Shown: positions 8,053 to 15,511 of the stretch, piece by piece
Layout: every line of letters begins with the position of its first letter
Position numbering within the stretch: position 1 is the stretch's first letter
DNA from: Faecalicatena orotica
Lineage (GTDB): Bacteria > Bacillota > Clostridia > Lachnospirales > Lachnospiraceae
NCBI RefSeq assembly: GCF_003149245.1
Contig: NZ_QGDL01000002.1
Coordinates: 62,001-126,000, forward strand
Length of the DNA: 64,000 bases
Reading direction: 5' to 3'
Notes under the pieces: model-generated
Seen by the model: the letters and a program-made list of their open reading frames with translations, nothing else
Told to the model about the DNA's origin: nothing
Databases searched by the model: none
Translations under genes and position numbers: made by a program

Positions 8053-9408
8053 ATGAAAAACCAAAAATCAAAACCATCTCTGGCGGTAAAGATGGGAATC
8101 GCTCTTGCTCTTGGAATCATAGCCGGTTTTCTCTTCATGTTTCTTCGGGAATCGCTGAACAGTTCGGGAAATGGAGACATCTGGAACACGATAAATAACA
8201 TATTGTTTCAGGACATTACTGCTGAGGGGGCGACCAGTGCTATCGGTCTGTTCTACATTATAGGACAGATGTTTATCCGTGCCCTGCAGCTAGTTATAAT
8301 TCCTATGGTCTTTACATCAATTGCTCTTGCAATTGGCACAATTTCAGATACAAAAACATTGGGGCGTATATCCTTTAAAACAATCTCATGGTTCCTTTTA
8401 TGTTACCTTTTTGCGTTACTCCTTGCCGGTATCGTAGGGCTGTCATTGTTTAACGCCGGATTTTTTAATGTCTCCGATCTTTCAGGGTTAGAAGCCTCCA
8501 GTGGTACGACTGGATCAAATCCTTTGCTTGTGGTCCTGAATATGGTGCCTTCTAATGTTGCCACTGCTTTCAGCAATAATACCGCAGTACTTGCCATCGT
8601 ATTTCTTGCAGTTTCATTAGGGCTTGCAATGAACGTTCTTGGGGAGGAAAAAACGGCTACATTAAAGAACTTCTTAAAAGAATTAAACGATGTGATCGTA
8701 GTATTCCTTAACTTTGTTGTTACAAAGTTTGGACCGCTTGCTATCTTCGTATTGCTTTCAAGGACATTTGCAACATATGGCATTGATTACTTAAAGCCGG
8801 CCCTCGTTTATGCTGTTACGACTATCATTCTGCTGCTTTTGTTCCTGACCGTGGGATATAGTCTGATTATATGGATTGGTACGAAATTAAATCCGATTAT
8901 GTTCCTGAAAAAAATTGCCAAGGTAATTGTATTCGCGTTTTCAACTTCTTCCAGTGCTGCTGCACTGCCGCTGAATCTTGAAACTACAACGAACGAACTT
9001 GGTGTGGATACAAAGATTGCCTCCTTTGTACTTCCGCTTGGTATGACAGTTAATATGAATGGAAATGCCATTATGCAGGTAATTGCTACATTGTTTATTG
9101 CAGGCTGTGCCGGATATGATGTAACACCGTTATCGCTTCTGGTGATTTCACTTTTGTCGCTGGTTGCTTCAGTTGGTACTCCTGCAGCCCCGGGTGCCGG
9201 TGCTGTCATTCTCTTCACCATCCTGTCAGGTGTTGGATTTACAAATGACGGGGCACTGCTGGCATACGGCCTTATTCTGGCAATCAACAGGCCGATTGAA
9301 ATGTTGATGACGACTCTGAACGTAGTAGGCGACTCCTGTACGAGTGTATATGTAGCTAAGTCAGAAGGGCTCCTGAATAAGGATGTTTATAACAGCAAGG
9401 TAAAATAG
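8053..9408 (+). CDS. Dicarboxylate/amino acid:cation symporter, Glt/DctA fold (451 aa)
   Basis: Na+- or H+-coupled importer with eight membrane helices and two hairpin loops. Family signatures are the serine-rich HP1 tip (STSSSAAALPL), the NMNGNAIM helix-7 motif, the HP2 tip VGTPAAPGAG and helix 8 ending NVVGDS. By my alignment to GltPh, the helix-8 positions Asp390/Asp394/Arg397 are Asn, Glu and Met here, so plain aspartate or glutamate uptake is doubtful. E. coli and Salmonella DctA is known to import orotate, and this gene shares the locus operator, so orotate or a ureido acid is an attractive substrate (inference). GGAGG lies 12 nt before the ATG, a somewhat long spacing. Confidence 0.85.
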   Translation: MKNQKSKPSLAVKMGIALALGIIAGFLFMFLRESLNSSGNGDIWNTINNILFQDITAEGATSAIGLFYIIGQMFIRALQLVIIPMVFTSIALAIGTISDTKTLGRISFKTISWFLLCYLFALLLAGIVGLSLFNAGFFNVSDLSGLEASSGTTGSNPLLVVLNMVPSNVATAFSNNTAVLAIVFLAVSLGLAMNVLGEEKTATLKNFLKELNDVIVVFLNFVVTKFGPLAIFVLLSRTFATYGIDYLKPALVYAVTTIILLLLFLTVGYSLIIWIGTKLNPIMFLKKIAKVIVFAFSTSSSAAALPLNLETTTNELGVDTKIASFVLPLGMTVNMNGNAIMQVIATLFIAGCAGYDVTPLSLLVISLLSLVASVGTPAAPGAGAVILFTILSGVGFTNDGALLAYGLILAINRPIEMLMTTLNVVGDSCTSVYVAKSEGLLNKDVYNSKVK

Positions 9409-9417
9409 AAATATATG

Positions 9418-9545
9418 GTTACCTCATTCCCATTATATTGCAGAAATCTTCTGGAAGATATCCCGGCAATAGTGTATAATAAAACAAATGCAATTTTTGT
9501 GCCGCAGAGATTATCAGAAGAATATTACAGAAAGAATGAGGTAAC
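9418..9545 (+). promoter_or_regulatory. Long-range inverted repeat covering the RBS of the zinc-ribbon gene, with internal promoter
   Basis: GTTACCTCATTC (9418-9429) is perfectly complementary to GAATGAGGTAAC (9534-9545), which holds the GAGG ribosome binding site of the next gene. A TATAAT (9475-9480) with a poor -35 lies between the arms. Read-through RNA from the symporter would carry both arms; RNA from the internal promoter would carry only the second. Confidence 0.45.
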
Positions 9546-9549
9546 GCAT

Positions 9550-10155
9550 ATGATTTGTAAGAACTGTAACCAGACTATTGACGACAATGCAAGGTTCTGC
9601 CCGAACTGTGGGGCAGCCCAGACAGCCGTTCCGCCGAATACGGAAAGCAGGGAGTCTGATTCACAGACGGTCGCAGCAGGCTCGGGGCAGCCATCCGGGC
9701 AGCAGTCCAATGCGGCAGACCAGGGGCCGTCTTATTATTACGAGCAGCAGGGAACCTATCAGGGCCAGAGCCAGTATCAGGACCCGAACCAGTACCAGAA
9801 TCAATATCAGGACCCGAACCAGTACCAGAATCAATATCAGGACCCGAACCAATACCAGAATCAATATCAGAACCAGTATCAGGAACCATATCCGCAGGAT
9901 ATGATTAATACGACACCATACTTAGTGTTTGCCATTCTCACAACGATCTGCTGTTGTATACCGCTGGGAATCCCGGCCATCGTATTTGCAAGCAAGATCA
10001 ATACGGCGCAGATGTCAGGCAGGATGGATGAGGCCAGAGACTGTGCGAAGAAGGCGAAGATTTTCTCCATCATTGCGGCGGTAGTCGGCGTAGTGGGCGG
10101 TATTATCTATTTTCTGCTTGTGGCAATAGGAAGTTCTTCTTACTATTATTATTAA
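9550..10155 (+). CDS. Zinc-ribbon, QN-rich repeat, CD225/dispanin-type membrane protein (201 aa)
   Basis: N-terminal zinc ribbon (CKNCNQTIDDNARFCPNCG, residues 3-21), a Gln/Tyr/Asn-rich linker with three decapeptide repeats (QDPNQYQNQY type, ~78-108), then two hydrophobic segments: FAILTTICCCIPLGIPAIVF, an AREDAKKAK-like basic loop, and IIAAVVGVVGGIIYFLLVAIG. This layout matches bacterial CD225/dispanin (IFITM-like) proteins, whose function in bacteria is unclear. The chosen ATG at 9550 has GAGG 8 nt upstream and begins exactly at the zinc ribbon; an in-frame start at 9415 would add 45 unrelated residues. Confidence 0.8.
   Translation: MICKNCNQTIDDNARFCPNCGAAQTAVPPNTESRESDSQTVAAGSGQPSGQQSNAADQGPSYYYEQQGTYQGQSQYQDPNQYQNQYQDPNQYQNQYQDPNQYQNQYQNQYQEPYPQDMINTTPYLVFAILTTICCCIPLGIPAIVFASKINTAQMSGRMDEARDCAKKAKIFSIIAAVVGVVGGIIYFLLVAIGSSSYYYY
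9781..9870 (+). repeat. Three 30-bp in-frame tandem repeats
   Basis: Copies at 9781-9810 and 9811-9840 are identical and 9841-9870 differs at one base. Each encodes one QN-rich decapeptide of the CD225-type protein. Identity at silent positions suggests recent slippage, so the copy number may vary between strains. Confidence 0.9.
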
Positions 10156-10186
10156 ATGTTAGGGTGTGGTAAAAGGATCGGAAGTG

Positions 10187-10628
10187 ATGGAAACTGAGAC
10201 AGTACATAAAAAAATATAGGACATTAAGGGCAGCAATACTATTTAGTATTGCCGTCCTGTTTTTACTGGGGGCGTCATACCTGTACAGCCACAATCCGGA
10301 AAAGGTACCGTTCATCCCATGTGTGTTTTATTCGATTACAGGGCTGTACTGTCCGGGCTGCGGTGCAGGGCGTGCAAGCTATGCCCTTTTACACGGGGAA
10401 TTCTATCAGGCGTTCCGTTATAATCCGCTTATGATTTTTGTGATGCTGTTTCTAGCGGCATATTTCATTGCGAGGAGCCTGGACTGGATGATTACAGGGG
10501 GAAACCATATAGACAGACATATATCGGATAAGTATCTGTGCTGGCTTCTTGTCGTGATCCTGCTGTACGGAGTCCTGCGGAATATACCCTGTTTCCCGTT
10601 TGAATTATTAGCGCCCACACGGATATAA
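10187..10628 (+). CDS. DUF2752 membrane protein, reading frame broken at a poly-A tract
   Basis: The product carries the DUF2752 signature GLYCPGCGAGRA and two to three hydrophobic segments; function unknown. The family-like N-terminal region (LFSIAVLFLLGASYLYSHNP, then PFIPC) lies upstream of any standard start in its own frame; only GTG at 10323 or a CTG at 10194 is available there. An ATG at 10187, with AAGGA upstream, opens METETVHKK and then meets a seven-A run (10208-10214), after which the frame ends at TAG 10217. Reading six A instead of seven joins it to the DUF2752 frame. This is an assembly error, a phase-variable tract or a true lesion. If 10323 is the real start, the product is 101 residues and lacks its first membrane segment. 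Confidence 0.65.
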
Positions 10629-10643
10629 AGGAACCAGAGAATC

Positions 10644-12044
10644 ATGAATAAAGACTTGACGACCGGTAATGTTACAAAAACGATGCTTATCTTTGCGGGC
10701 CCGATGATTGCCGGCAATCTCCTCCAGCAGTTTTATAACATTGCGGATACATTAATTGTAGGTAAATTTTTAGGGGCAGAGGCGATGGCGGCGGTAGGGA
10801 CGGCCTACACGCTGATGAGCTTTCTGACCTCGATTCTGATCGGGCTGTGTATGGGCAGCGGATCGGTATTTTCTTTTTATTATGGGAAAAAGGATATTCT
10901 GAAAATGCAGGACTGTATACGTGCTGCATTTTTTATGATTGGCGGGATTACGATTGTGGTGAATGTTCTGTCCTTTTTGCTGACAGACCAGATTCTTCGC
11001 CTGCTCCGGATTCCGAAAGAGCTGATGGCCATGATGCGGCTGTATGTGCTGATTATTTTTGCAGGTATTTTCTTTGTTTTCCTATATAATTACTTTTCTT
11101 ATTTCTTAAGGGCATTGGGAAATTCCGTCATCCCCCTTTATTTCCTCGGCGGCACCTCGTTGTTAAACGTTGCGCTCGACCTTTTGTTCGTGCTCGGATT
11201 TGGCTGGGGGATCGGCGGCGCAGCGGCAGCGACTGTGATTTCGCAGGCGATATCAGGGGTGGGGATCGGCATTTATGCGTGGGTAAAAGAACCCTGGCTT
11301 CGGGATGCACTGACCCCGGGTAAATGGAAAAAGAGACTTCTTGCTGAGAACAATAGTCACGTTTCAACGAAGGAATCCATAAAAGAGATCGCCCGTTTTT
11401 CGTTCGCGGCATCGATCCAGCAGTCGGTCATGAACTTCGGGATACTGGTGGTCCAGGGACTGGTAAACAGTTTTGGAGTCGCTGTCATGGCGGCCTTTAC
11501 GGCGGCGGTTAAGATCGATTCGTTTGCCTACATGCCTGCACAGGAATTCGGGAATGCATTCTCCCTGTTTGTTTCACAGAATTTCGGGGCGGGGAAGGAA
11601 GACCGCGTGAAAAAAGGGGTAAAACATGCGCTTGGTATCTCTATGATTTTCTGCCTCTTTATCTCAGTCGTGGTATTTGGATTCGCAAAATACCTGATGC
11701 TGTTGTTTGTATCGCCGTCGGAAACGGAAATCATCAATATCGGGGTCGGATACCTGAGGGTGGAAGGTGCATTCTACTGCGGAATCGGAATTCTCTTCCT
11801 GCTGTACGCATTTTACAGGGGCATCAACAGGCCGGAAATGTCACTGATTTTGACCGTCATATCGCTGGGAACGCGCGTGCTTCTGGCATATGTGCTGTCT
11901 CCGGTTCCTGCCATCGGTGTGATGGGGATCTGGTGGGCAATACCGATTGGCTGGTTCCTGGCTGATATGACGGGCATCATCTATATGGCTGTGCGGGTGA
12001 GGAAAACGGTGTTTGCACCCGTTGTTACTCCTCCAGACCGATAA
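10644..12044 (+). CDS. MATE-family efflux transporter (466 aa)
   Basis: Cation-antiport multidrug/toxin exporter with twelve predicted helices in two homologous halves; the first opens with MIAGNLLQQFYNIADTLIVG (residues ~20-39), a typical Firmicutes MATE signature. AAGGA precedes the ATG. It follows the DUF2752 gene by 15 bp and may be co-transcribed. Its 3' end overlaps the convergent PII-like gene by 20 bp. The substrate cannot be told. Confidence 0.88.
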   Translation: MNKDLTTGNVTKTMLIFAGPMIAGNLLQQFYNIADTLIVGKFLGAEAMAAVGTAYTLMSFLTSILIGLCMGSGSVFSFYYGKKDILKMQDCIRAAFFMIGGITIVVNVLSFLLTDQILRLLRIPKELMAMMRLYVLIIFAGIFFVFLYNYFSYFLRALGNSVIPLYFLGGTSLLNVALDLLFVLGFGWGIGGAAAATVISQAISGVGIGIYAWVKEPWLRDALTPGKWKKRLLAENNSHVSTKESIKEIARFSFAASIQQSVMNFGILVVQGLVNSFGVAVMAAFTAAVKIDSFAYMPAQEFGNAFSLFVSQNFGAGKEDRVKKGVKHALGISMIFCLFISVVVFGFAKYLMLLFVSPSETEIINIGVGYLRVEGAFYCGIGILFLLYAFYRGINRPEMSLILTVISLGTRVLLAYVLSPVPAIGVMGIWWAIPIGWFLADMTGIIYMAVRVRKTVFAPVVTPPDR

Positions 12045-12726
12045 TCTCATCCACCGGCATAGACATAACAAGGCACTGTGCCGGTGAATGCAGTCCGTGC
12101 TCCCGGCTGACCGCGGACATGATCTCAGACTTCTTATCCTTTGGTGCGACGATCATCAGGATCTCCAGTTCTTCCTGGAGTGATACCCCCCAGAAATGCA
12201 TCGGCTCCTCGATACCGCGGCGGCGTCCGCGGATGATTGTACCACCGGATGCCCCGGCTTTTTTTGCCGTATCGATCACATCGTCACTGTACCCCTGGTT
12301 CACGGTTACTAAAATCATAGAATAAACGGATTCCTTAGACATGTTTTCTTCCTCCTGTTCCATCTGTTTTTTCAGCTCTAACATTACATGGTCTTTCAGA
12401 AAATTAGCAAGATTAGCCGGAAGCCCTGTCATTGGAAGACTTACTGCGATTCCTCCGCCTTTCTCTTTAAAATGGATCGTCTGGTCCATCTCTAAAAATA
12501 ATTTGTGCACAAATTCTTTTGGCATGATCCACATAGTCAGTATTCGCTCGCTTTCCCCCAGCCCGCATAAATTTAGAAGTTCATTTCCTGCAGTCCCGAG
12601 GCAGAAACACTGGAAATACATGGAACAGTGGCGCTGCTCCAGAATCCGGGAAAGTTTCCGCTCTGTTTTGATATCTGTCACCGCCATGACAAGACGCGGC
12701 AGCATCGGTTCTTTACTTTTTATCAT
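12025..12726 (-). CDS. Tandem PII-like signalling protein (233 aa)
   Basis: Two PII-like alpha/beta units. The N-terminal one (~8-115) is divergent; the C-terminal one (~130-233) has VTVNQGYSDDVIDTAKKAGA, GGTIIRGRRRG and a LEILMIVAPKDK strand typical of PII-family nitrogen regulators. The canonical uridylylated tyrosine is not evident. The start lies 2 bp after the DUF1538 gene, so the two are co-expressed. Such pairs are known in Firmicutes genomes, and the PII-like protein presumably gates the membrane partner by binding a nucleotide or metabolite (inference). Confidence 0.78.
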   Translation of the reverse strand: MIKSKEPMLPRLVMAVTDIKTERKLSRILEQRHCSMYFQCFCLGTAGNELLNLCGLGESERILTMWIMPKEFVHKLFLEMDQTIHFKEKGGGIAVSLPMTGLPANLANFLKDHVMLELKKQMEQEEENMSKESVYSMILVTVNQGYSDDVIDTAKKAGASGGTIIRGRRRGIEEPMHFWGVSLQEELEILMIVAPKDKKSEIMSAVSREHGLHSPAQCLVMSMPVDEIIGLEE

Positions 12727-12728
12727 CT

Positions 12729-14249
12729 CTATTCATCCTCCAGGTCAATGATCTCATCATCGTCTTCAAGCAATTCAGGTTCTGCCGGTACCAGACGTTT
12801 TTTGAGTTTATAATTATAAATGGCTCCCATAATCTGTATGACAATCAGTGGGGCAAGTGCGACCAGAGCCACGACGCCGAATGCATCGGTGACCACATTG
12901 CCCCCGGAAGCTGTACATGCACCCATAGCCAGGGGGAGCAGGAATGTGGTGGTCATAGGCCCGCTAGCAACACCGCCGGAGTCAAATGCGATACCTACGA
13001 AAATAGGCGGGACAAACCGGGTAAGAATCAGTGCAAGGACATATCCCGGAATTAAAATCCAGTAAATGCTGATCCCGGTAAACACCCGGATCATGGAGAG
13101 TGCTACGGCTGCGGATACACCGATGGAGAGACATTTGTTCATCGCATTCCGGGTAATAGTTCCGTTGGTAACGGACTCTACCTGCAGGTTTAGAACCTGT
13201 ACTGCAGGCTCGGCTTTGACGATATAATAACCGATCAGGATACCGACAGGAACGAGCAGCCACTTGATACTGTCTCCTGCGATTGCGGAGCCAAGCAGAT
13301 TGCCGACAGGTGCAAAGCCTACATTGACGCCGGTCAGGAAAAGGATCAGACCGATAATCGTATAGAGGAAGCCGATCAGCATTTTAATGATCTGACGTCT
13401 GTGATACTTATGCGCCAGAAGCTGGAAGATGAGGAACACCCCCAGAACAGGCATCATGGAAGCCATGACTTCCTTTGCATAATGTGGAATCTCCGCGGTG
13501 AATAGGCGGACGACATCCTGAACGGTAACGACTGCCGGGATATCTACCATGCTGTACACGGCGTCCTTAGGATGGTAGAAGATACCGAGCATCTGTACGG
13601 CGAGAATCGGGCCGATACTGCAGATGGCCACCAGACCGAAGCTGTCATTCGCCCCGTCCTTATCACTTCTGGCCGCAGAAAGTCCGATACCAAGGCTCAT
13701 GATAAAAGGGACTGTCATGGGTCCGGTGGTGACGCCGCCGGCATCAAAGGCAACGGCCGCAAAATCAGCCGGAGCCAGAAAAGAAATCAGGAATAAGGCG
13801 GCATAAAAGACGGCCAGGAGCCCGCGCAGTGTAGCATGGAACAGAATCCGGAGTACTGCGGCGACTGTAAAAGCACCAACGCCGATGGCAACAGACAGGA
13901 TCAGCACCTGATTGGGGATGGAGGCGACCTGATTCGCAAGAACCTGCAGATCAGGCTCGGCTATCGTGATGATCGCCCCCATCAGAAAGCAGACCGCTAT
14001 CGTGATAACAAGTTTCCTGCTTTTGAAAATCTGCCCGCCGACGCCTTCGCCTAAAGGTGTCATTGACATCTCAGCACCTAATTGAAAAAACCCCATGCCG
14101 ATAATCAGCAGCAGCGCTCCGTTTAAAAACAGAGTGACCGTGCCGGTTTCCATGGGGACTACAAAAATGCCAAGCAGCATAACAATGGCAGTTATAGGTA
14201 ATACTGAGGAGAGGGAGTCGTTAATTTTCTCTTTTAATTTTTTGTTCAA
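12729..14249 (-). CDS. DUF1538 integral membrane protein (506 aa)
   Basis: Two repeated halves, each with about six membrane helices. The repeated signature appears as AVAFDAGGVTTGPMTVPF (~165) and GIAFDSGGVASGPMTTTF (~415), suggesting an inverted or parallel duplicated transporter fold. Function is unassigned in the family. The likely start is TTG at 14249, with AAGGA about 11 nt upstream; the first in-frame ATG would cut into helix 1. The acidic C-terminal tail (PELLEDDDEIIDLEDE) is a plausible contact for the PII-like partner encoded 2 bp downstream. Confidence 0.78.
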   Translation of the reverse strand: MNKKLKEKINDSLSSVLPITAIVMLLGIFVVPMETGTVTLFLNGALLLIIGMGFFQLGAEMSMTPLGEGVGGQIFKSRKLVITIAVCFLMGAIITIAEPDLQVLANQVASIPNQVLILSVAIGVGAFTVAAVLRILFHATLRGLLAVFYAALFLISFLAPADFAAVAFDAGGVTTGPMTVPFIMSLGIGLSAARSDKDGANDSFGLVAICSIGPILAVQMLGIFYHPKDAVYSMVDIPAVVTVQDVVRLFTAEIPHYAKEVMASMMPVLGVFLIFQLLAHKYHRRQIIKMLIGFLYTIIGLILFLTGVNVGFAPVGNLLGSAIAGDSIKWLLVPVGILIGYYIVKAEPAVQVLNLQVESVTNGTITRNAMNKCLSIGVSAAVALSMIRVFTGISIYWILIPGYVLALILTRFVPPIFVGIAFDSGGVASGPMTTTFLLPLAMGACTASGGNVVTDAFGVVALVALAPLIVIQIMGAIYNYKLKKRLVPAEPELLEDDDEIIDLEDE

Positions 14250-14283
14250 ACGGCTTCTTTTCCTTTCTTAGTTTTCCTAATGC

Positions 14284-14382
14284 ATACCATAAACACTAAA
14301 CTCGTGAAATACCTCGTTAAGTGTTCAGGTATGCATTTTCACTAAGCTTGATAAAACCTCGCTAAGTGTAAATAGTATACCA
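14284..14382 (-). repeat. Two-hairpin dispersed repeat, copy 1
   Basis: A ~99-bp element repeated at 57205-57302. It holds two tandem hairpins. Each stem is of the form ACACTTRRY/RYYTAGTGT (minus-strand reading) with a conserved T-T mismatch, and each loop begins GAGGT and ends CGA. Flanking ATACC and a central GGTAT can pair in either of two ways. The downstream 69 bp match copy 2 with a single mismatch. On the minus strand it begins right after a TATACT box and lies 34 bp before the DUF1538 start, so it may be a 5' leader element. Confidence 0.8.
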
Positions 14383-14402
14383 TAAAAGTTAGTTTCAGGT
14401 AA
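14374..14402 (-). promoter_or_regulatory. Candidate promoter for DUF1538/PII-like operon
   Basis: Minus strand TTACCT (14397-14402), 17 bp, TATACT (14374-14379). The predicted start of transcription falls at the first hairpin of the repeat, so the repeat would form the mRNA leader. Confidence 0.5.
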
Positions 14403-14450
14403 CCCTTAAAAGGCAGTTACGGAGTAATTGACTAAGTAATAACCCTTAAA
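14400..14450. repeat. 11-bp direct repeats 40 bp apart
   Basis: TAACCCTTAAA occurs at 14400-14410 and 14440-14450, about four helical turns apart, in the divergent DUF1538/fruK intergenic region. A possible looping operator; no known binder. Confidence 0.4.
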
Positions 14451-14523
14451 TCGGTCAAAATAATTTAATACCGGTCACAATCGTGCAAAATATACAAAAA
14501 AGAAGTAAAATATTTGTGAATTA

Positions 14524-14558
14524 ATTTGATTGAATTTGAATGAATATGGTTATATAAT
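14524..14558 (+). promoter_or_regulatory. fru operon promoter with direct-repeat operator
   Basis: TTGAAT (14530-14535), 17 bp, TATAAT (14553-14558). Adjacent direct repeats ATTTGATTGA (14524-14533) and ATTTGAATGA (14534-14543) overlap the -35 and fit repression by the DeoR-type FruR encoded in the same operon. Confidence 0.65.
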
Positions 14559-14588
14559 AAAATCATCAAAAGAACAGGAGGGAATGAG

Positions 14589-15494
14589 ATGATATATACG
14601 GTAACCTTTAACCCGTCGCTCGACTATATTGTCTCCGTGGAAGACTTCAGGCTGGGCCTGACGAACCGGACCAGCTCGGAACTGATTCTTCCAGGGGGCA
14701 AGGGCATTAATGTATCCACCGTGCTTGGCAATCTGGGAATTGAAAGCACGGCGCTTGGATTTGTGGCCGGGTTTACGGGGGCAGAGATATGCAAGGAGAC
14801 AGAAGCAGCCGGGATCAGGTCAGATTTTATACAGATAGAAGAGGGGATTTCAAGGATTAACCTGAAGCTGAAGTCCATCGACGGAACAGAGATCAACGGA
14901 CAGGGCCCGGACATCAGTGAGGAAAAGGTCAGTATGCTGATGGAGAAGCTGGATGCTCTGAAAGCGGAGGATGTACTGGTCCTTGCCGGGAGTATTCCGG
15001 CTTCCATGCCGGATGACATCTATCAGAAGATTATGGAAAGACTGAAAGGCAGGGGAGTAAGGATCGTCGTAGATGCCACGAAGGACCTCCTGCTGAATGT
15101 GCTGGATTACCAGCCCTTCCTGATCAAGCCAAATAACCATGAGCTGGGAGAGATTTTCGGCGTAAATTTAAGTACAAGGGATGAGGTCATTCCTTATGGC
15201 AGGAAGATGCAGGAAAAGGGAGCACGTAATGTCCTGATCTCAATGGCAGGCGAGGGCGCGGTCCTGATCGCGGAGGACGGGCAGGTTTATACGTCGCCTG
15301 CTCCGAAAGGCACTCTGGTCAACGGTGTGGGAGCCGGAGATTCTATGGTGGCGGGATTCCTGGCGGGCTGGCTGAAGCAAAGAGACTATGAATATGCATT
15401 CCATATGGGAATAGCCGCGGGAAGCGCCAGCGCTTTTTCCGAATACCTGGCAACCAGAAGTGAAATTGAAGCCGTATACAAGACATTGATGTGA
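14589..15494 (+). CDS. fruK: 1-phosphofructokinase (301 aa)
   Basis: PfkB-family kinase converting fructose 1-phosphate to fructose 1,6-bisphosphate. It starts MIYTVTFNPSLDYIV, has the substrate motif LPGGKGINVS (~38-47) and the second PfkB signature NGVGAGDSMVAGFLAGW (~245-261), with the catalytic Asp in GAGDS. It lies between a FruR-type operator promoter and fruA, with 17 bp to the fruA start. GGAGGGA precedes the ATG. Confidence 0.95.
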   Translation: MIYTVTFNPSLDYIVSVEDFRLGLTNRTSSELILPGGKGINVSTVLGNLGIESTALGFVAGFTGAEICKETEAAGIRSDFIQIEEGISRINLKLKSIDGTEINGQGPDISEEKVSMLMEKLDALKAEDVLVLAGSIPASMPDDIYQKIMERLKGRGVRIVVDATKDLLLNVLDYQPFLIKPNNHELGEIFGVNLSTRDEVIPYGRKMQEKGARNVLISMAGEGAVLIAEDGQVYTSPAPKGTLVNGVGAGDSMVAGFLAGWLKQRDYEYAFHMGIAAGSASAFSEYLATRSEIEAVYKTLM

Positions 15495-15511
15495 GAAAGA
15501 AGGAAATGAGT

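Noticed and set aside
9781-9870. CRISPR-like tandem repeats
   Set aside because: Direct tandem units with no spacers, inside a coding frame; no cas genes in the window.
9575-9904. Open frames in other phases over the 30-bp repeats (Arg-Thr or Val-Leu-Ile rich)
   Set aside because: Their repetitive composition is a by-product of the tandem repeat; the zinc-ribbon/CD225 frame explains the region.
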